Notes: a model not told the origin generated them from the letters alone. A stretch of DNA of 64,000 bases from Mesorhizobium sp. WSM4311 (GCF_002295115.1 NZ_NSFV01000017.1:62001-126000); one strand, 5' to 3'; shown: positions 34,770 through 43,958, counted from the first letter of the stretch. Numbers and translations: made by a program.

Positions 34770-35198
34770 ATGGTCGACAAGCCGGAAACGACTTACCTGG
34801 TAAGCGTCTTCGAGAAGCCGCACTGGCGCACCGTTCTGACCACCAAGGACAAGCAGAAAGCGTTCGATACGGCGAAGGGGAGCGGCAACGAGTGCGGTGC
34901 AGGAGATCACACCGAATCCCAAGAAGCGCTAGGAAGTGTGGACAGTTATCTGACCCTAGAATTGAAGCGGCGACGTTATGACGGCGATAGAGCAGCCAGG
35001 CAGCCCAGGAACGGTGCGGCACACGTAGCGGCCGCTATCGTCGTCGACGCAGTGAAGCCACCGACAGCACTGGATTTATGGAACATCCCCCCAAGGCCCG
35101 CGTTCCATATAGGTTCGGTTGATGCTGCACGAATCTTTTGGATTGTGCACTTTTTGCGCCCTGCTGTGGAGACGTCGCATGACCAACAACCCGCGTAG
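34770..35198 (+). CDS. small protein of a family with a second copy at 45145; C-terminal part doubtful
   Basis: A frame of up to 142 residues with GGGGAG before the ATG. Its first 30 residues (MVDKPETTYLVSVFEKPHWRT, shown in part: DKPETTYLVSVFEKPHWRTV) closely match a minus-strand frame starting at 45145 (DKPDDLLVNVFDKAHWRTVV, then LTTK). After about residue 60 the sequence becomes low quality, and it runs through the DUF2231 promoter, so the true gene may be shorter or frameshifted. Function unknown. Confidence 0.45.
   Translation: MVDKPETTYLVSVFEKPHWRTVLTTKDKQKAFDTAKGSGNECGAGDHTESQEALGSVDSYLTLELKRRRYDGDRAARQPRNGAAHVAAAIVVDAVKPPTALDLWNIPPRPAFHIGSVDAARIFWIVHFLRPAVETSHDQQPA
35080..35104 (+). 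promoter_or_regulatory. EcfG-type general stress promoter (GGAAC-N16-CGTT)
   Basis: GGAAC 35080-35084, 16 bases, CGTT 35101-35104. A perfect match 75 bases upstream of the DUF2231 gene. Confidence 0.75.
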
Positions 35199-35646
35199 CA
35201 CGGCAAGCATTGCCGGCCATCCGATCCACCCGATGCTGATTCCGTTTCCGATAGCCTTCTTCGTAGCGACCTTTGTTTGCGATTTGATCTTCTGGCGAAC
35301 GGCCAATCCGGCGTGGGTGGCCGGTTCACTCTGGCTTCTTGGGGCAGGCCTGATTATGGCTGCGCTGGCCGCTCTTGCCGGCCTGACGGACGTGTTCGGT
35401 GACGTTCAAATCCGCAATCTTCGGGAAGCTTGGCTTCACGCCGGCGGCAATGTGGTTGTTGTCCTGATCGAGGTATACAACTGGTATTCGCGTTATGCCC
35501 ATGGCGAGGCGGCGGTGGTGCCCACTGGACTGCTCCTGTCATTGATCGTGGTGCTCATCATGCTGTTCACCGGCTGGATGGGTTGGGAAATGGTCTACCG
35601 GCGTCGCGTAGGTGTCGCCGACGACGGCTCAGGTGAGGTGCGCTGA
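35179..35646 (+). CDS. DUF2231 membrane protein
   Basis: A 155-residue inner-membrane protein with four helices. The start STASIAGHPIHPMLIPFPIA, with the paired His-Pro motif, is the DUF2231 hallmark. Helices lie near residues 20-40, 50-72, 85-103 and 117-138. The His residues suggest a metal or redox-linked function, which is unproven. ATG 35179 was chosen because GGAGAC precedes it and the family start follows. A perfect EcfG-type promoter lies upstream. Confidence 0.88.
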   Translation: MTNNPRSTASIAGHPIHPMLIPFPIAFFVATFVCDLIFWRTANPAWVAGSLWLLGAGLIMAALAALAGLTDVFGDVQIRNLREAWLHAGGNVVVVLIEVYNWYSRYAHGEAAVVPTGLLLSLIVVLIMLFTGWMGWEMVYRRRVGVADDGSGEVR

Positions 35647-36464
35647 TCGCCTGGCGTCATCGCGATTTCGAGACATTCAATCGTGATGTCGGCCGAAGAG
35701 CCTCGTGGTCAGTTGTGGCGCATCTCCCGCAGTGTTCCTCAATCGGCCTCGGGCGAAATACCAAGCTCTCCGGCACCTGTTGCCATGACACGTTGTCGAT
35801 CTGCATAAGTCCCACTTGATTCGGTATAACCGGTGGACTCGCAACATTTGCGCCGTGCATGCCAATGCCAGCAGCAAATGGCACTGGAACGAGAATGGGT
35901 CTAAGGCCCGCTTGGTGTGCAACGCGAGAACCGCCGTTATTAATCGCACGCGTTTCCGCCCCTGCGACGCTCCTACGATCGCCTCGGCCCATCGTCCACA
36001 TAAGGCCTCAATCTTGTCAGGCCGAGACCGAACATCGGATAGAGGGAGCCGGCGGAGAAGTCTCAGGAGAAGGCGGCGGCAAAGCCGGGGCCGATTTATT
36101 TACTCTGAGCTTTTATTCCCGCCGGATCGCAGTTGACGTTCCCGAAGACGATCTCTGGCTGGTACTTGTGGTGATGCTGCATGTATGGGGGCCGGGCGGC
36201 CTACGGTCCCACTTCACAGGAGAGATCCTGACCCACGCATTATCGAGATCGTAGCTGCGGCGCGGCTTCTCGCCATCATAGTGCCGGAAATGTTCGGCCC
36301 GCGGGTACCTCTTTCTGTTATATTAGCCAATGCTCATGTTGACGAAGCCGTTGGCTGCGCCAAGTTCTTCTGACGGGCAAAGAGCATCAAATGACCGAAA
36401 CGACTTCATTGAAGCCACCGGACAGGCTGCAGCTTGCCCTGGCGTAGCAGGGAGGAGATTAGAG
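35647..36464. other. 800-base region without a supported gene
   Basis: Weak frames occur on both strands (35657-36001 minus, 35859-36254 plus), with no recognisable motif. It probably contains the globin promoter and decayed DNA. Confidence 0.45.
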
Positions 36465-37022
36465 ATGAAAACGGCTATCCCAACCTCTTTTACAAGACGG
36501 GGCGTCGTCACTGTTGCTGTGTTGGGCGCGGCCGCCGCGTCGACCGCAATATTGCCAGCTCACAATGCGCTGGCGCAGACCAAGCAAACCACGCCTGAGA
36601 AAAGTCTATATGAACGGCTGGGTGGCGTGTTCGCCATAGCTGCCGTGGTGGACTACTTCAGCGACGCCGTCGTGAAGAATCCCATTGTCGGCCAGAAGTC
36701 CAAGAACCCGCAGCTACGGGAATGGCACACTAAGAATCTCGAACGGCTGCCCGGTCTTAAGTTCATGCGGACACTTTGGGTCTGCGACGTTTCGGGCGGG
36801 CCCTACAAGTTTGTGGCCACCAGGCCGGGCTCGACGCCACTCGGCCTTGAGGAAGCCCATCGCCGCCTGAAAATCTCGCCCCCGGAATTCGATGAGGTCG
36901 CAGCGGAGCTCGGGCGCACGTTGGACCATTTCAAGATTGCCAAGCCCGAGAAGGACGAAGTGCTGGCAGCCTTCGCCGCGCACAAAGACGAGGTTACCGC
37001 CGGCTACCGCGAAAAGGGCTGA
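36465..37022 (+). CDS. Tat-exported truncated hemoglobin (group I-like)
   Basis: A 185-residue globin. Residues 1-40 form a twin-arginine signal (SFTRRGVVTVAVLGAAAAST, cleaved near ALAQ). The mature part matches truncated globins: SLYERLGGVFAIAAVVDYFS, LPGLKFMRTLWVCDVSGGPY, and the proximal His in LEEAHRRLKISPPEFD. GGAGGAG precedes ATG 36465. Export of a folded heme protein to the periplasm is unusual for truncated globins and suggests an oxygen or NO detoxifying role outside the cytoplasm. Confidence 0.85.
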   Translation: MKTAIPTSFTRRGVVTVAVLGAAAASTAILPAHNALAQTKQTTPEKSLYERLGGVFAIAAVVDYFSDAVVKNPIVGQKSKNPQLREWHTKNLERLPGLKFMRTLWVCDVSGGPYKFVATRPGSTPLGLEEAHRRLKISPPEFDEVAAELGRTLDHFKIAKPEKDEVLAAFAAHKDEVTAGYREKG

Positions 37023-37383
37023 AGAGGCTCGCCCAACACGCGCTTGCGCACCTTCATCGCCTGCCTTGTCGGAAAGGGCTGCTTTGCTCGTAGAAGTCCC
37101 GGCCTGCCTGGAAATGTGTACAGTCATCTGAGCCGACCAGCCTCGGAAGAGGGAAGTGTCGCATCTCTAACCGCATTACTAAATAGATGCTACAATGTAA
37201 AGTTGCATAACATACATTATGGAACCATTTTTTATTATTTTAAATCAAGTAGTTGTCTCAGTATCGCGGCTTATCTTTGTGTAGGTTGGCACGCTGACCA
37301 AAACCCACCAGACCCAGACCATCGCTATGCTGATGCTGCGGCGGGCATCTTTTTCGCGTGCGGTGGCGTTCTTCGCTATTGTC
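37023..37383. other. intergenic region with an AT-rich island
   Basis: About 360 bases. 37155-37260 is conspicuously AT-rich for this genome. No gene supported. Confidence 0.5.
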
Positions 37384-39495
37384 CTAAACTTTTACGCTGG
37401 CCTCCCTCGCCCAAAGCCGCAGCTTTCTGCAGGATTCAACATACGCGTCCACGGCGTCCGCGTCCGTCAATGGTACGAGGCCTTCATCGGCGGCGGAGTC
37501 AACGCCAGCTTTCATAAGCAAAGGCAATGCCCCTGGCGTGAACCCGATGAATTTGCAGTGCGCAAACGCGTCTGCCACGAAATCCCGCGCCGCCGCTTCC
37601 CTCGTCAGCAGTTCCGCACCTTCTTCCGTTAACAGCAGAGCAACCGAGTCAAAGAGCACCGACGGCCCGCCATCCACAATGTGCCTGGCGACGATCGTAG
37701 TGTCATCGTCGGCGACTACGTTGCCTGCTTTCAGCGCGATCACCTCCATTGTTGCTCCCTCCGCCTCTAGGGCCGCTTGCAGCGCGGTGAAAAGAGCAGC
37801 ATCCATACCATTGCTGACGAGCACACCGACCTTGCGTCCTTCAAAACTGTCAGGGCCATTTTCTATGATGCTCAAGGCAGGAGACGGCTCCAGATCCTTT
37901 CGCGGTGTCACGGCAGCGTCCGCCGCCTTAGGCATGTCGGCGATGCCAAGTTTGTCCGCCACCGTCTGTGCCAAGCCCTCATCAATGTTGAGGAGATGAG
38001 CAATCATTCGCTCTCGGATAACCGGTGCCTCGACCTTGCTCAGTTCGAACGCGAGGGCCATTGCGATGTGGCGCTGCTCGGTAGAACTCTGGCTGTTGAA
38101 GAACTGGATTGCCTGGCTGTAATGATCCGCGAAACTTTCGGGGCGCAGTCTCACCTTTTGGCCGTCCTCGCCGTCGGCAAAGGATCGGAATCCTCGGTCA
38201 GGTGACTCCCTGGGCCCTTCACCAAAGGAGTTCGGTTGGTAGTTGGCCCGTCCTGTGGGGTTGTGCATCGCCATGTGCCCGTCCTGCTGGAAATGATGGA
38301 AGGGACATTTCGGTGCATTGATAGGCAGGTGGGTGAAGTTGGAACTTCCAAGGCGCTTCAATTGGGTGTCCAGGTAGGAGAAATTCCTGCCCTGCAAAAG
38401 AGGGTCGTTGCTGAAGTCGACGCCGGGAGGGACATTCTGCGTCATAAACGCGACCTGCTCCGTCTCGGCAAAGAAATTGTCGGGCATCCGGTCAAGGACC
38501 AATCGGCCAACGGGGATCGGTGGAAGGACTTCTTCGGGGATCAGCTTTGTCGCATCGAGGACATCGAAGTCGAAACCGTCCGCAAACTCCTGGTCAAAGA
38601 GCTGGACGCAGAGCTCCCATTCCGGGAAATTGCCCGACTTTATCGCGTCCCAAAGATCCCGGCGGTGGAAGTCCGGATCGGCGCCGTTGATTTTCACGGC
38701 TTCGTTCCACATGACAGACTGCATGCCGAGCTTTGGTTTCCAGATGAATTTCACGAAAGTGGATTCATCTGACGCATTGACCAGCCTGAATGTGTGAACG
38801 CCGAAACCCTGCATAAAGCGGAATGAGCGTGGGATAGCACGATCCGACATCACCCACATGACCATGTGCATCGATTCCGGCGTCAGGCTGATAAAATCCC
38901 AAAATGTATCGTGTGCCGACTGCGCTTGCGGAAATCCCCTGTCTGGCTCAGGCTTCACGGAGTGGATCACATCGGGAAATTTGATGGCGTCCTGAATAAA
39001 GAAAACTGGGATGTTGTTGCCGACGATGTCCCAATTTCCTTCCTGCGTGTAGAGCTTGACCGCGAATCCCCGCACATCGCGAGCCAAGTCGAATGAGCCC
39101 TTGCTTCCTGCGACGGTGGAAAATCTCACGAACGCCGGTGTCTTCTCGCCGGCGCGCTGGAAAATATCCGCGCGCGTGTATTTGGCTAGCGATTTGTAGG
39201 TCTCGAAGAAACCGTGCGCGCCATATCCACGCGCATGCACCACCCGCTCGGGGATGCGTTCATGATCGAAATGAAAAATCTTCTCTCGGAAATGGAAATC
39301 CTCGATGAGAGTTGGCCCGCGCGCGCCGACCTTGAGAGAGTTCTGGTCGTCGGCGATTGGGCTTCCCTGCGCGGTGGTCAGGGCCTTGTCGCTGCTTCCA
39401 GCAAGTTGGTGTAGCTCTCCACCCTCCCCTCTTACAAGGGTCTGATCATGGATGGTTGCAGTATTGATCTTCTTGGTCGTCGCCCTGCGCGCCAT
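37384..39495 (-). CDS. katE: large-subunit monofunctional catalase with DJ-1/PfpI-like C-terminal domain
   Basis: A 703-residue clade-2 catalase of the HPII type. Catalytic His is in ERVVHARGYGAHG, distal residues in RFSTVAGSKGS and the Asn in DIVGNNIPVFF. The heme-coordinating Tyr is in GRNFSYLDTQLKRLG near residue 372. Residues about 550-703 form the flavodoxin/DJ-1-like domain typical of large catalases (RKVGVLVSNGMDAALF). It degrades hydrogen peroxide in the cytoplasm. An EcfG-type promoter lies 46 bases upstream, consistent with stationary-phase and stress expression. Confidence 0.96.
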   Translation of the reverse strand: MARRATTKKINTATIHDQTLVRGEGGELHQLAGSSDKALTTAQGSPIADDQNSLKVGARGPTLIEDFHFREKIFHFDHERIPERVVHARGYGAHGFFETYKSLAKYTRADIFQRAGEKTPAFVRFSTVAGSKGSFDLARDVRGFAVKLYTQEGNWDIVGNNIPVFFIQDAIKFPDVIHSVKPEPDRGFPQAQSAHDTFWDFISLTPESMHMVMWVMSDRAIPRSFRFMQGFGVHTFRLVNASDESTFVKFIWKPKLGMQSVMWNEAVKINGADPDFHRRDLWDAIKSGNFPEWELCVQLFDQEFADGFDFDVLDATKLIPEEVLPPIPVGRLVLDRMPDNFFAETEQVAFMTQNVPPGVDFSNDPLLQGRNFSYLDTQLKRLGSSNFTHLPINAPKCPFHHFQQDGHMAMHNPTGRANYQPNSFGEGPRESPDRGFRSFADGEDGQKVRLRPESFADHYSQAIQFFNSQSSTEQRHIAMALAFELSKVEAPVIRERMIAHLLNIDEGLAQTVADKLGIADMPKAADAAVTPRKDLEPSPALSIIENGPDSFEGRKVGVLVSNGMDAALFTALQAALEAEGATMEVIALKAGNVVADDDTTIVARHIVDGGPSVLFDSVALLLTEEGAELLTREAAARDFVADAFAHCKFIGFTPGALPLLMKAGVDSAADEGLVPLTDADAVDAYVESCRKLRLWAREASVKV

Positions 39496-39540
39496 ATGGT
39501 CCTCCTTGAGGGAACAGTTTCACTGAACAAGCTGCTCAGC

Positions 39541-39565
39541 AACCAGCGCAGAAGCGACAGGTTCC
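39541..39565 (-). promoter_or_regulatory. EcfG-type promoter of the catalase gene (GGAAC-N16-GGTT)
   Basis: Minus strand: GGAAC (39565-39561), 16 bases, GGTT (39544-39541), 46 bases from the ATG. Confidence 0.7.
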
Positions 39566-40136
39566 GCCCGAAACTGCGAGTTGTCGGATTTCTTTAATTG
39601 GACTGATGACGAAGGGATTTGAGGGCAGCTGCCGTCACTGCGCGGTTAGCGACCGTTGGCGCGCTACACGCGGAGGAGTTAGCTTGCGCGGTTCTTAATG
39701 GGCGATCGGTCATTGCGAACGCGTGCAGGGGCACGGCAAAGAACGCCGCCCTCGATCTACTGATGGCAACGCGACGCTTTCGCCTCGCTGAAACGGGACC
39801 GCGTAACTGCTCCTGGCTAGTGCAGCTGGCGCGGCACGAACCATGGCAGGTTCAACCGGGGAAGGCGGCATAAAGCATCACGCTCACCGAAATCTCACCG
39901 GGGCTTTCCAAGTCAGCGCATAACGCTTCCCGGCTAGCCTGACATGAGGTGCGGGTCGGCACTCGTCTTCCGCGCTGCTCCCTGTAATGCGGGCCAGCTT
40001 CGATATCGGTATTCGACCTGTCTGCCATGACATCATCCATGTGAAGGACCTGGCAACCGTCTCTCCAACCTAAAGTCTCGATCGGGGGCGTAAAGCACCC
40101 CACTCGCTTAACAATCGGCCCGAGCGTTTTTCCATT
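39566..40136. other. intergenic region, no supported gene
   Basis: About 570 bases between divergent stress genes. Frames such as 39852-40256 minus look like shadows. Confidence 0.45.
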
Positions 40137-40161
40137 GGAACCAAGCAAAGTCCGGGAGGTT
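40137..40161 (+). promoter_or_regulatory. EcfG-type promoter (GGAAC-N16-GGTT)
   Basis: GGAAC 40137-40141, 16 bases, GGTT 40158-40161, 37 bases upstream of the DUF4142 gene. Confidence 0.7.
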
Positions 40162-40198
40162 TGCCTGTCATCGTCATCGCCAACAAGGGAGTAGCTGC

Positions 40199-40942
40199 AT
40201 GAGAAATTCTTTTCGCCTGGCGTCTCTATCGCTCGCCACCTCACTGGCGTTTGCATTGCCGTCGCTCGCCGCCGAAACCGCGCAAGACTTCGTAACCAAG
40301 GCCGCGATTGGCGGAATGTTCGAAGTCCAGTCGAGTAAGGTCGTCCAAGACAAGATTCAGGATCAGACGCTCAAGGATTTCGCCCAGAAGATGATCTCCG
40401 ATCATGGGGCTGCCAATGCTAAGCTCGAAAGCATCGCCGGCGAGCAGAAACTGCAGGTGCCTGCCGACCTCGATGCTTCTCACAAGACCGACGTCGACAA
40501 GCTAAAATCAGCCCCAGCACCGGTCGATAGGCCGTATGCGGACTTGCAGAAGGCGGCGCATGCCGATGCAGTCAGTCTATTCGAGACGTACGCGAAGGAT
40601 GGCGACAATCCCGCCCTGAAAGCCTTCGCATCGGAGACGTTGCCCACGCTGAAGATGCATCAGGACATGATCCAGAAGCTTGCAACCAGGGCCCCTGCCG
40701 GCGAGAGCACCACGCCTGCGGTCACAAGCAGCGGCGCCAACAATCCCGCAGCTCCTGTTCCCGGCGCTAACAGCTTCACGGAAGGCCAGGCAAAGAGCGC
40801 GATCGAGAAGGCCGGTTATGCCGACGTCTCTGCTCTGAAGAAGGACGACAAGGGCATCTGGCGGGGAACGGCGAGCAAGGACGGCAAGTCCACCCCAGTC
40901 GCTCTCGACTATCAGGGCAACGTCGTTGCCGGCACTCAGTAA
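40199..40942 (+). CDS. exported DUF4142 protein with PepSY-like C-terminal domain
   Basis: A 247-residue periplasmic protein. Signal peptide is residues 1-25 (LATSLAFALPSLAAE). Residues 27-165 are a DUF4142 four-helix bundle of ferritin-like type (DFVTKAAIGGMFEVQSSKVV, ISDHGAANAKLESIA, ETLPTLKMHQDMIQKL). A Pro/Ala linker leads to a small alpha-beta domain (AKSAIEKAGYADVSALKKDD, KGIWRGTASKDGK) resembling PepSY. The EcfG-type promoter upstream and the stress-protein gene 22 bases downstream suggest a two-gene stress operon. Confidence 0.9.
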   Translation: MRNSFRLASLSLATSLAFALPSLAAETAQDFVTKAAIGGMFEVQSSKVVQDKIQDQTLKDFAQKMISDHGAANAKLESIAGEQKLQVPADLDASHKTDVDKLKSAPAPVDRPYADLQKAAHADAVSLFETYAKDGDNPALKAFASETLPTLKMHQDMIQKLATRAPAGESTTPAVTSSGANNPAAPVPGANSFTEGQAKSAIEKAGYADVSALKKDDKGIWRGTASKDGKSTPVALDYQGNVVAGTQ

Positions 40943-40963
40943 TCAGAAACAAAGGACAATGAG

Positions 40964-41560
40964 ATGCAAACCATAACAGGATTGTTCGACAACTATGACG
41001 ATGCCAACGATGCCATGGGCGAACTTGTTGCAACGGGCGTGCCTCGCGATGAGATCAGCATCGTGGCCAACAACGCGACCGGGTGGTACAAAGCCGACGA
41101 AACCGAGGCCGGTGAGGATGCGGCCGCCGGAGCTGGCCTGGGCGCCGTTATTGGCGGCGCCGGCGGCCTGGCGACTGGCCTCGGGTTGATGGCCATTCCG
41201 GGCCTTGGCCCTGTCGTTGCCGCAGGATGGCTGGCGGCCACCGCTGTCGGCGCGGTCGGTGGCGCCGTGGTCGGTGGGGCAGCTGGCGGCATTATCGGGG
41301 CTATGACGAAGGCAGGTGTCCCGGAAAACGATGCCCATGTTTATGCGGAGGGTGTCCGTCGCGGTGGAACGATGGTCACGGCCAGGGTCGAGGATAACCT
41401 CGCCCCGAATGCCGAACAGATCCTCAAGCAATACAACTCCGTCGACATCGCTGACAGACGCTCTGAGTACGAAGCCAGCGGCTGGACCGGTTTCGATCCA
41501 GAGGCCGACGTCTACCCTGAGGAAGACCTCCGCCGGGTCGGACGCGGGCGCGATCTCTGA
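40964..41560 (+). CDS. YflT/GsiB-type general stress protein with glycine zipper
   Basis: A 198-residue protein. Residues 1-45 match the YflT heat-induced stress domain (ITGLFDNYDDANDAMGELV, GVPRDEISIVANN). Residues 55-120 are a glycine-zipper membrane region (GLGAVIGGAGGLATGLGLM, VGGAVVGGAAGGIIGAM), then VPENDAHVYAEGVRRGGTMV, typical of the family. It lies 21 bases after the DUF4142 gene with AAAGGA before the ATG. A hairpin follows at 41572. Confidence 0.9.
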   Translation: MQTITGLFDNYDDANDAMGELVATGVPRDEISIVANNATGWYKADETEAGEDAAAGAGLGAVIGGAGGLATGLGLMAIPGLGPVVAAGWLAATAVGAVGGAVVGGAAGGIIGAMTKAGVPENDAHVYAEGVRRGGTMVTARVEDNLAPNAEQILKQYNSVDIADRRSEYEASGWTGFDPEADVYPEEDLRRVGRGRDL

Positions 41561-41571
41561 TGTAAACCGCG

Positions 41572-41589
41572 GGGCGGCGAAAGCCGCCC
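41572..41589 (+). terminator. GAAA-tetraloop hairpin ending the stress operon
   Basis: GGGCGGC, loop GAAA, GCCGCCC: a seven-base perfect stem 12 bases after the stop codon. The tail is pyrimidine-rich but not a clean T-run. Confidence 0.55.
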
Positions 41590-41634
41590 TGTCCTTCTCT
41601 TCGATCCGATCGATCTACCCGAGCGCCTAAGCGG

Positions 41635-42429
41635 CTAGCGACCCTTGAGGTCGACCCAGGCGGGAGCATGGTCGCTTGGTTTCTCCCATCCGCGCAATTC
41701 AACATCGACGCCAGCTGCGTGAATCCGGCTGGAAAGCGCCGGACTCACCAGAAGATGATCCATGCGCAAGCCGGAGCTGCGATCGTAACCGCCCTGGTAG
41801 GAGAAATTCCAGTAGGTGTAGATGCCTTTTTCCGGATGCATTGTGCGTACGGCGTCGACCCATCCGCTGGCCAACATGTCAGCATATGCCTTGCGACTCT
41901 CGGGGAAATACACCGCGTCTCCAACCCAGCGCTGCGGCACCACCGCGTCTATTGGGGTTGGGACGACATTGTAGTCGCCACACAGAACCGTCGCCACGTT
42001 TTCCTGGAGCAGCAGGTGTCCGTGGGCAATCAGACGGTCGAACCATCTAAGCTTGTACTCGAATTTTGGTCCCGGCGCCGGATTGCCGTTTGGCAGATAA
42101 AGACAGCCGACGATCAGACCATCGACCTCGGCCTCGAGATAGCGGCTGTGCGTGTCGTCCGGGTCGCCCGGCAGACCGCGTCGCCGTTCCAGGGGCACTC
42201 GTCCGCGAGCCAGGATGGCAACACCGTTGTATGATTTCTGACCGTGCCAGATCGCGCCGAAACCGGCGTCCTCGATTGCGTTGACCGGGAATTTCTCGTC
42301 CGATGTCTTTAATTCCTGCAAACAAACGATTTCGGCAGGGGTTTGGGACAGCCATTTCAGCAGCACAGACAGCCGACCGTTTACACCATTCACATTGAAC
42401 GTTGACACACGGGTCATTGTCGATCGCAT
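41635..42429 (-). CDS. xth: exodeoxyribonuclease III
   Basis: A 264-residue endonuclease/exonuclease/phosphatase-fold enzyme of the ExoIII family, acting on AP sites and 3' blocked ends in base-excision repair. Motifs: RVSTFNVNGVNGRL, CLQELKTSDEKFP with the metal Glu, YNGVAILARG, GDYNVVPTPID, GLRMDHLLVSP and SDHAPAWVDL with the catalytic His. Length is normal. AGGTGG precedes the ATG; an internal ATG four codons later is also possible. Confidence 0.94.
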   Translation of the reverse strand: MRSTMTRVSTFNVNGVNGRLSVLLKWLSQTPAEIVCLQELKTSDEKFPVNAIEDAGFGAIWHGQKSYNGVAILARGRVPLERRRGLPGDPDDTHSRYLEAEVDGLIVGCLYLPNGNPAPGPKFEYKLRWFDRLIAHGHLLLQENVATVLCGDYNVVPTPIDAVVPQRWVGDAVYFPESRKAYADMLASGWVDAVRTMHPEKGIYTYWNFSYQGGYDRSSGLRMDHLLVSPALSSRIHAAGVDVELRGWEKPSDHAPAWVDLKGR

Positions 42430-42437
42430 TGCGCCAC

Positions 42438-42671
42438 CTATTGTGTTGATCTCGGGGGTGGATGACGTCGCCGCATGATATCGATAAGGCTGCTATGAAG
42501 ATCATCCCAATTTTCAATTATGTCTTTGTCGGTAATGCCTTCTGCCTCTGCTTCAATTACGAGCCGTTTCGCGAGTTCCGTTATGACGGCATTGTCCACG
42601 CGCCGGCCATCAAGCAGACCGTTTCTCTCCATCCACAGGTGTAAAAAGCGAACGGCGCGCTGACATATCAC
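42438..42671 (-). CDS. DUF768-like small protein
   Basis: A 77-residue protein: AVRFLHLWMERNGLLDG, NAVITELAKRLVIEAEAEGI and DKDIIENWDDLHSSLIDIM. The order FLxxW, then I-x-EL-x-K-L, then AGI and I-E-x-x-x-x-x-Y/H-x-x-I follows DUF768, a family known mainly from Mesorhizobium, and is the best taxonomic marker in the window. GTG 42671 is chosen for the GGGAG eight bases upstream. It ends eight bases before the xth start, so they may be co-transcribed. Confidence 0.75.
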   Translation of the reverse strand: MICQRAVRFLHLWMERNGLLDGRRVDNAVITELAKRLVIEAEAEGITDKDIIENWDDLHSSLIDIMRRRHPPPRSTQ

Positions 42672-42944
42672 TTTGGCGCTCCCGAATTCTCGATCGCATA
42701 GACAACAATTCGCCAGAGGCTTTCCCTCTCTCCATTCCACCTAGGCAGAAAGTTGACGCCGCGCGTGTTCATTTATTCATAAGCTCATGCACGCTTTTCC
42801 GTTCCGGTTGTCGTGGCGAGTGCCGGAGACGTTGCAAAAGTTGCTCCCGCGCGACTGGCGAAATTCCATTCCTGTCGACAGGAGCGCTGCCTACGCTAGA
42901 TCGTTGGCGAGGGCTCTCGAGAGGGTCAGACAACCAGAAAGAAG

Positions 42945-43046
42945 GCTAAACCTGAAGATGCTCGAGCCGCGTTGAAGGGCTGGGCATTCTTCGCCGTTCT
43001 CATGGCCGGCATCTTTGGCGTGGCCCATGCCTTAATCGAAGTGTAA
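42945..43046 (+). other. possible remnant of a small membrane protein
   Basis: A frame without a start codon reads AKPEDARAALKGWAFFAVLM and then AGIFGVAHALIEV before TAA 43046. A basic stretch followed by one membrane helix is natural for a small inner-membrane protein. The lack of an initiator in frame after an upstream TAG suggests a broken gene; a different frame starting at ATG 42787 covers the upstream part. Confidence 0.3.
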
Positions 43047-43125
43047 GTGACTAACGATCCCGTCCGGTTAGCATTCCATCCTTCCAGTCACACCGACCGT
43101 GGCCCGGCGCCTGGGGACGATCATT

Positions 43126-43350
43126 TCACAACTGCTTCAACCCGCGTAGCGCATCCCGCGCGTCGGCTCGCGCCTCGCTTGCTTCCGGATAGACGGCATA
43201 GGCCGGATAGTTGAATTCCCGGGCGCGCCTTCCACGACCTCCAGCTGCCCCGCCTCGATATGGGAAGCTGCGGCGCCCATGTACCTTCCGCCGGCGGCAA
43301 GGATGTACTTCAGCACGAGCGGACCAAGACCGACCATCAATCCCGGTCCT
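43126..43350 (-). pseudogene. C-terminal remnant of a LysR-type regulator, frameshifted
   Basis: The minus frame encodes LKYILAAGGRYMGAAASHIE and AGQLEVVEGAP, then shifts (two extra bases near 43213-43219) to EFNYPAYAVYPEASEARADA and a normal end at TGA 43126. This is the end of a LysR substrate-binding domain, where ...HIAAGRLxxVxGAPEFxxPVYAVYP is usual. The DNA-binding helix-turn-helix and most of the sensor domain are missing. It lies just downstream of the FMN reductase. Confidence 0.7.
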
Positions 43351-43385
43351 CCGAAGGCAGAGGAACTGGTACCATTCTGGCGACG

Positions 43386-43958
43386 TCAGGCGTCTTTAGG
43401 AAGCACCTGAAGTACCCGTGCAATGAACATATGGAACTCCGCCATGTAGTTGCGCAAAAACTGCTCGGTGGATTCAACCGTCACTTCGCCGCTATCCGTG
43501 ATCAGGCCCGGCGTGAACTGTATATAGGCTTCCGGGGCATTCATTTGCGGCGAATTGCAAAAGCTCAGCACGCTCCGCAGGTTCTGCTGGGCCACGGCGG
43601 TTCCGATAGTGCCGGGCGAGGTCCCAATGACGGCCGAGGGCTTGCGAGCGAAGGAATTCTTTCCATAAGGGCGGCTTGCCCAGTCGATCGCGTTCTTCAG
43701 CCCGCCTGGGATCGAGCGGTTATACTCGGGTGTTATGAAAAGCACTGCCTCCACAGCGGCGATGGAGTCTTTGAAAGTGCGCGCGACAGGTGGAAAGTCG
43801 GCATCGTAGTCGTAGCTATAGAGCGGCAAATCCTTGAAGGAAATCTCCGACATCTCAAGCTCTGGCGGGGCGAGCTGAACGAGTGCTTTTGCAAGCTTGC
43901 GATTGATCGAGGCATTGGCGAGGCTGCCGATCAGGTAGCCGACCTTATGCGTGGTCAT
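43386..43958 (-). CDS. NADPH-dependent FMN reductase family protein
   Basis: A 190-residue flavodoxin-fold reductase: VGYLIGSLANASINRKLAKA (FMN phosphate loop), FITPEYNRSIPGGLKNAIDW and SRPYGKNSFARKPSAVIGTS. This is the ChrR/azoreductase-like group that reduces quinones, chromate or flavin with NAD(P)H. ATG 43958 follows GGAGGG; upstream codons are not conserved. The LysR remnant beside it may be what is left of its regulator. Confidence 0.92.
   Translation of the reverse strand: MTTHKVGYLIGSLANASINRKLAKALVQLAPPELEMSEISFKDLPLYSYDYDADFPPVARTFKDSIAAVEAVLFITPEYNRSIPGGLKNAIDWASRPYGKNSFARKPSAVIGTSPGTIGTAVAQQNLRSVLSFCNSPQMNAPEAYIQFTPGLITDSGEVTVESTEQFLRNYMAEFHMFIARVLQVLPKDA

Noticed and set aside
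37538..38797. Plus-strand frames opposite the catalase gene
   Set aside because: They are antisense to well-conserved catalase sequence and contain no domains.
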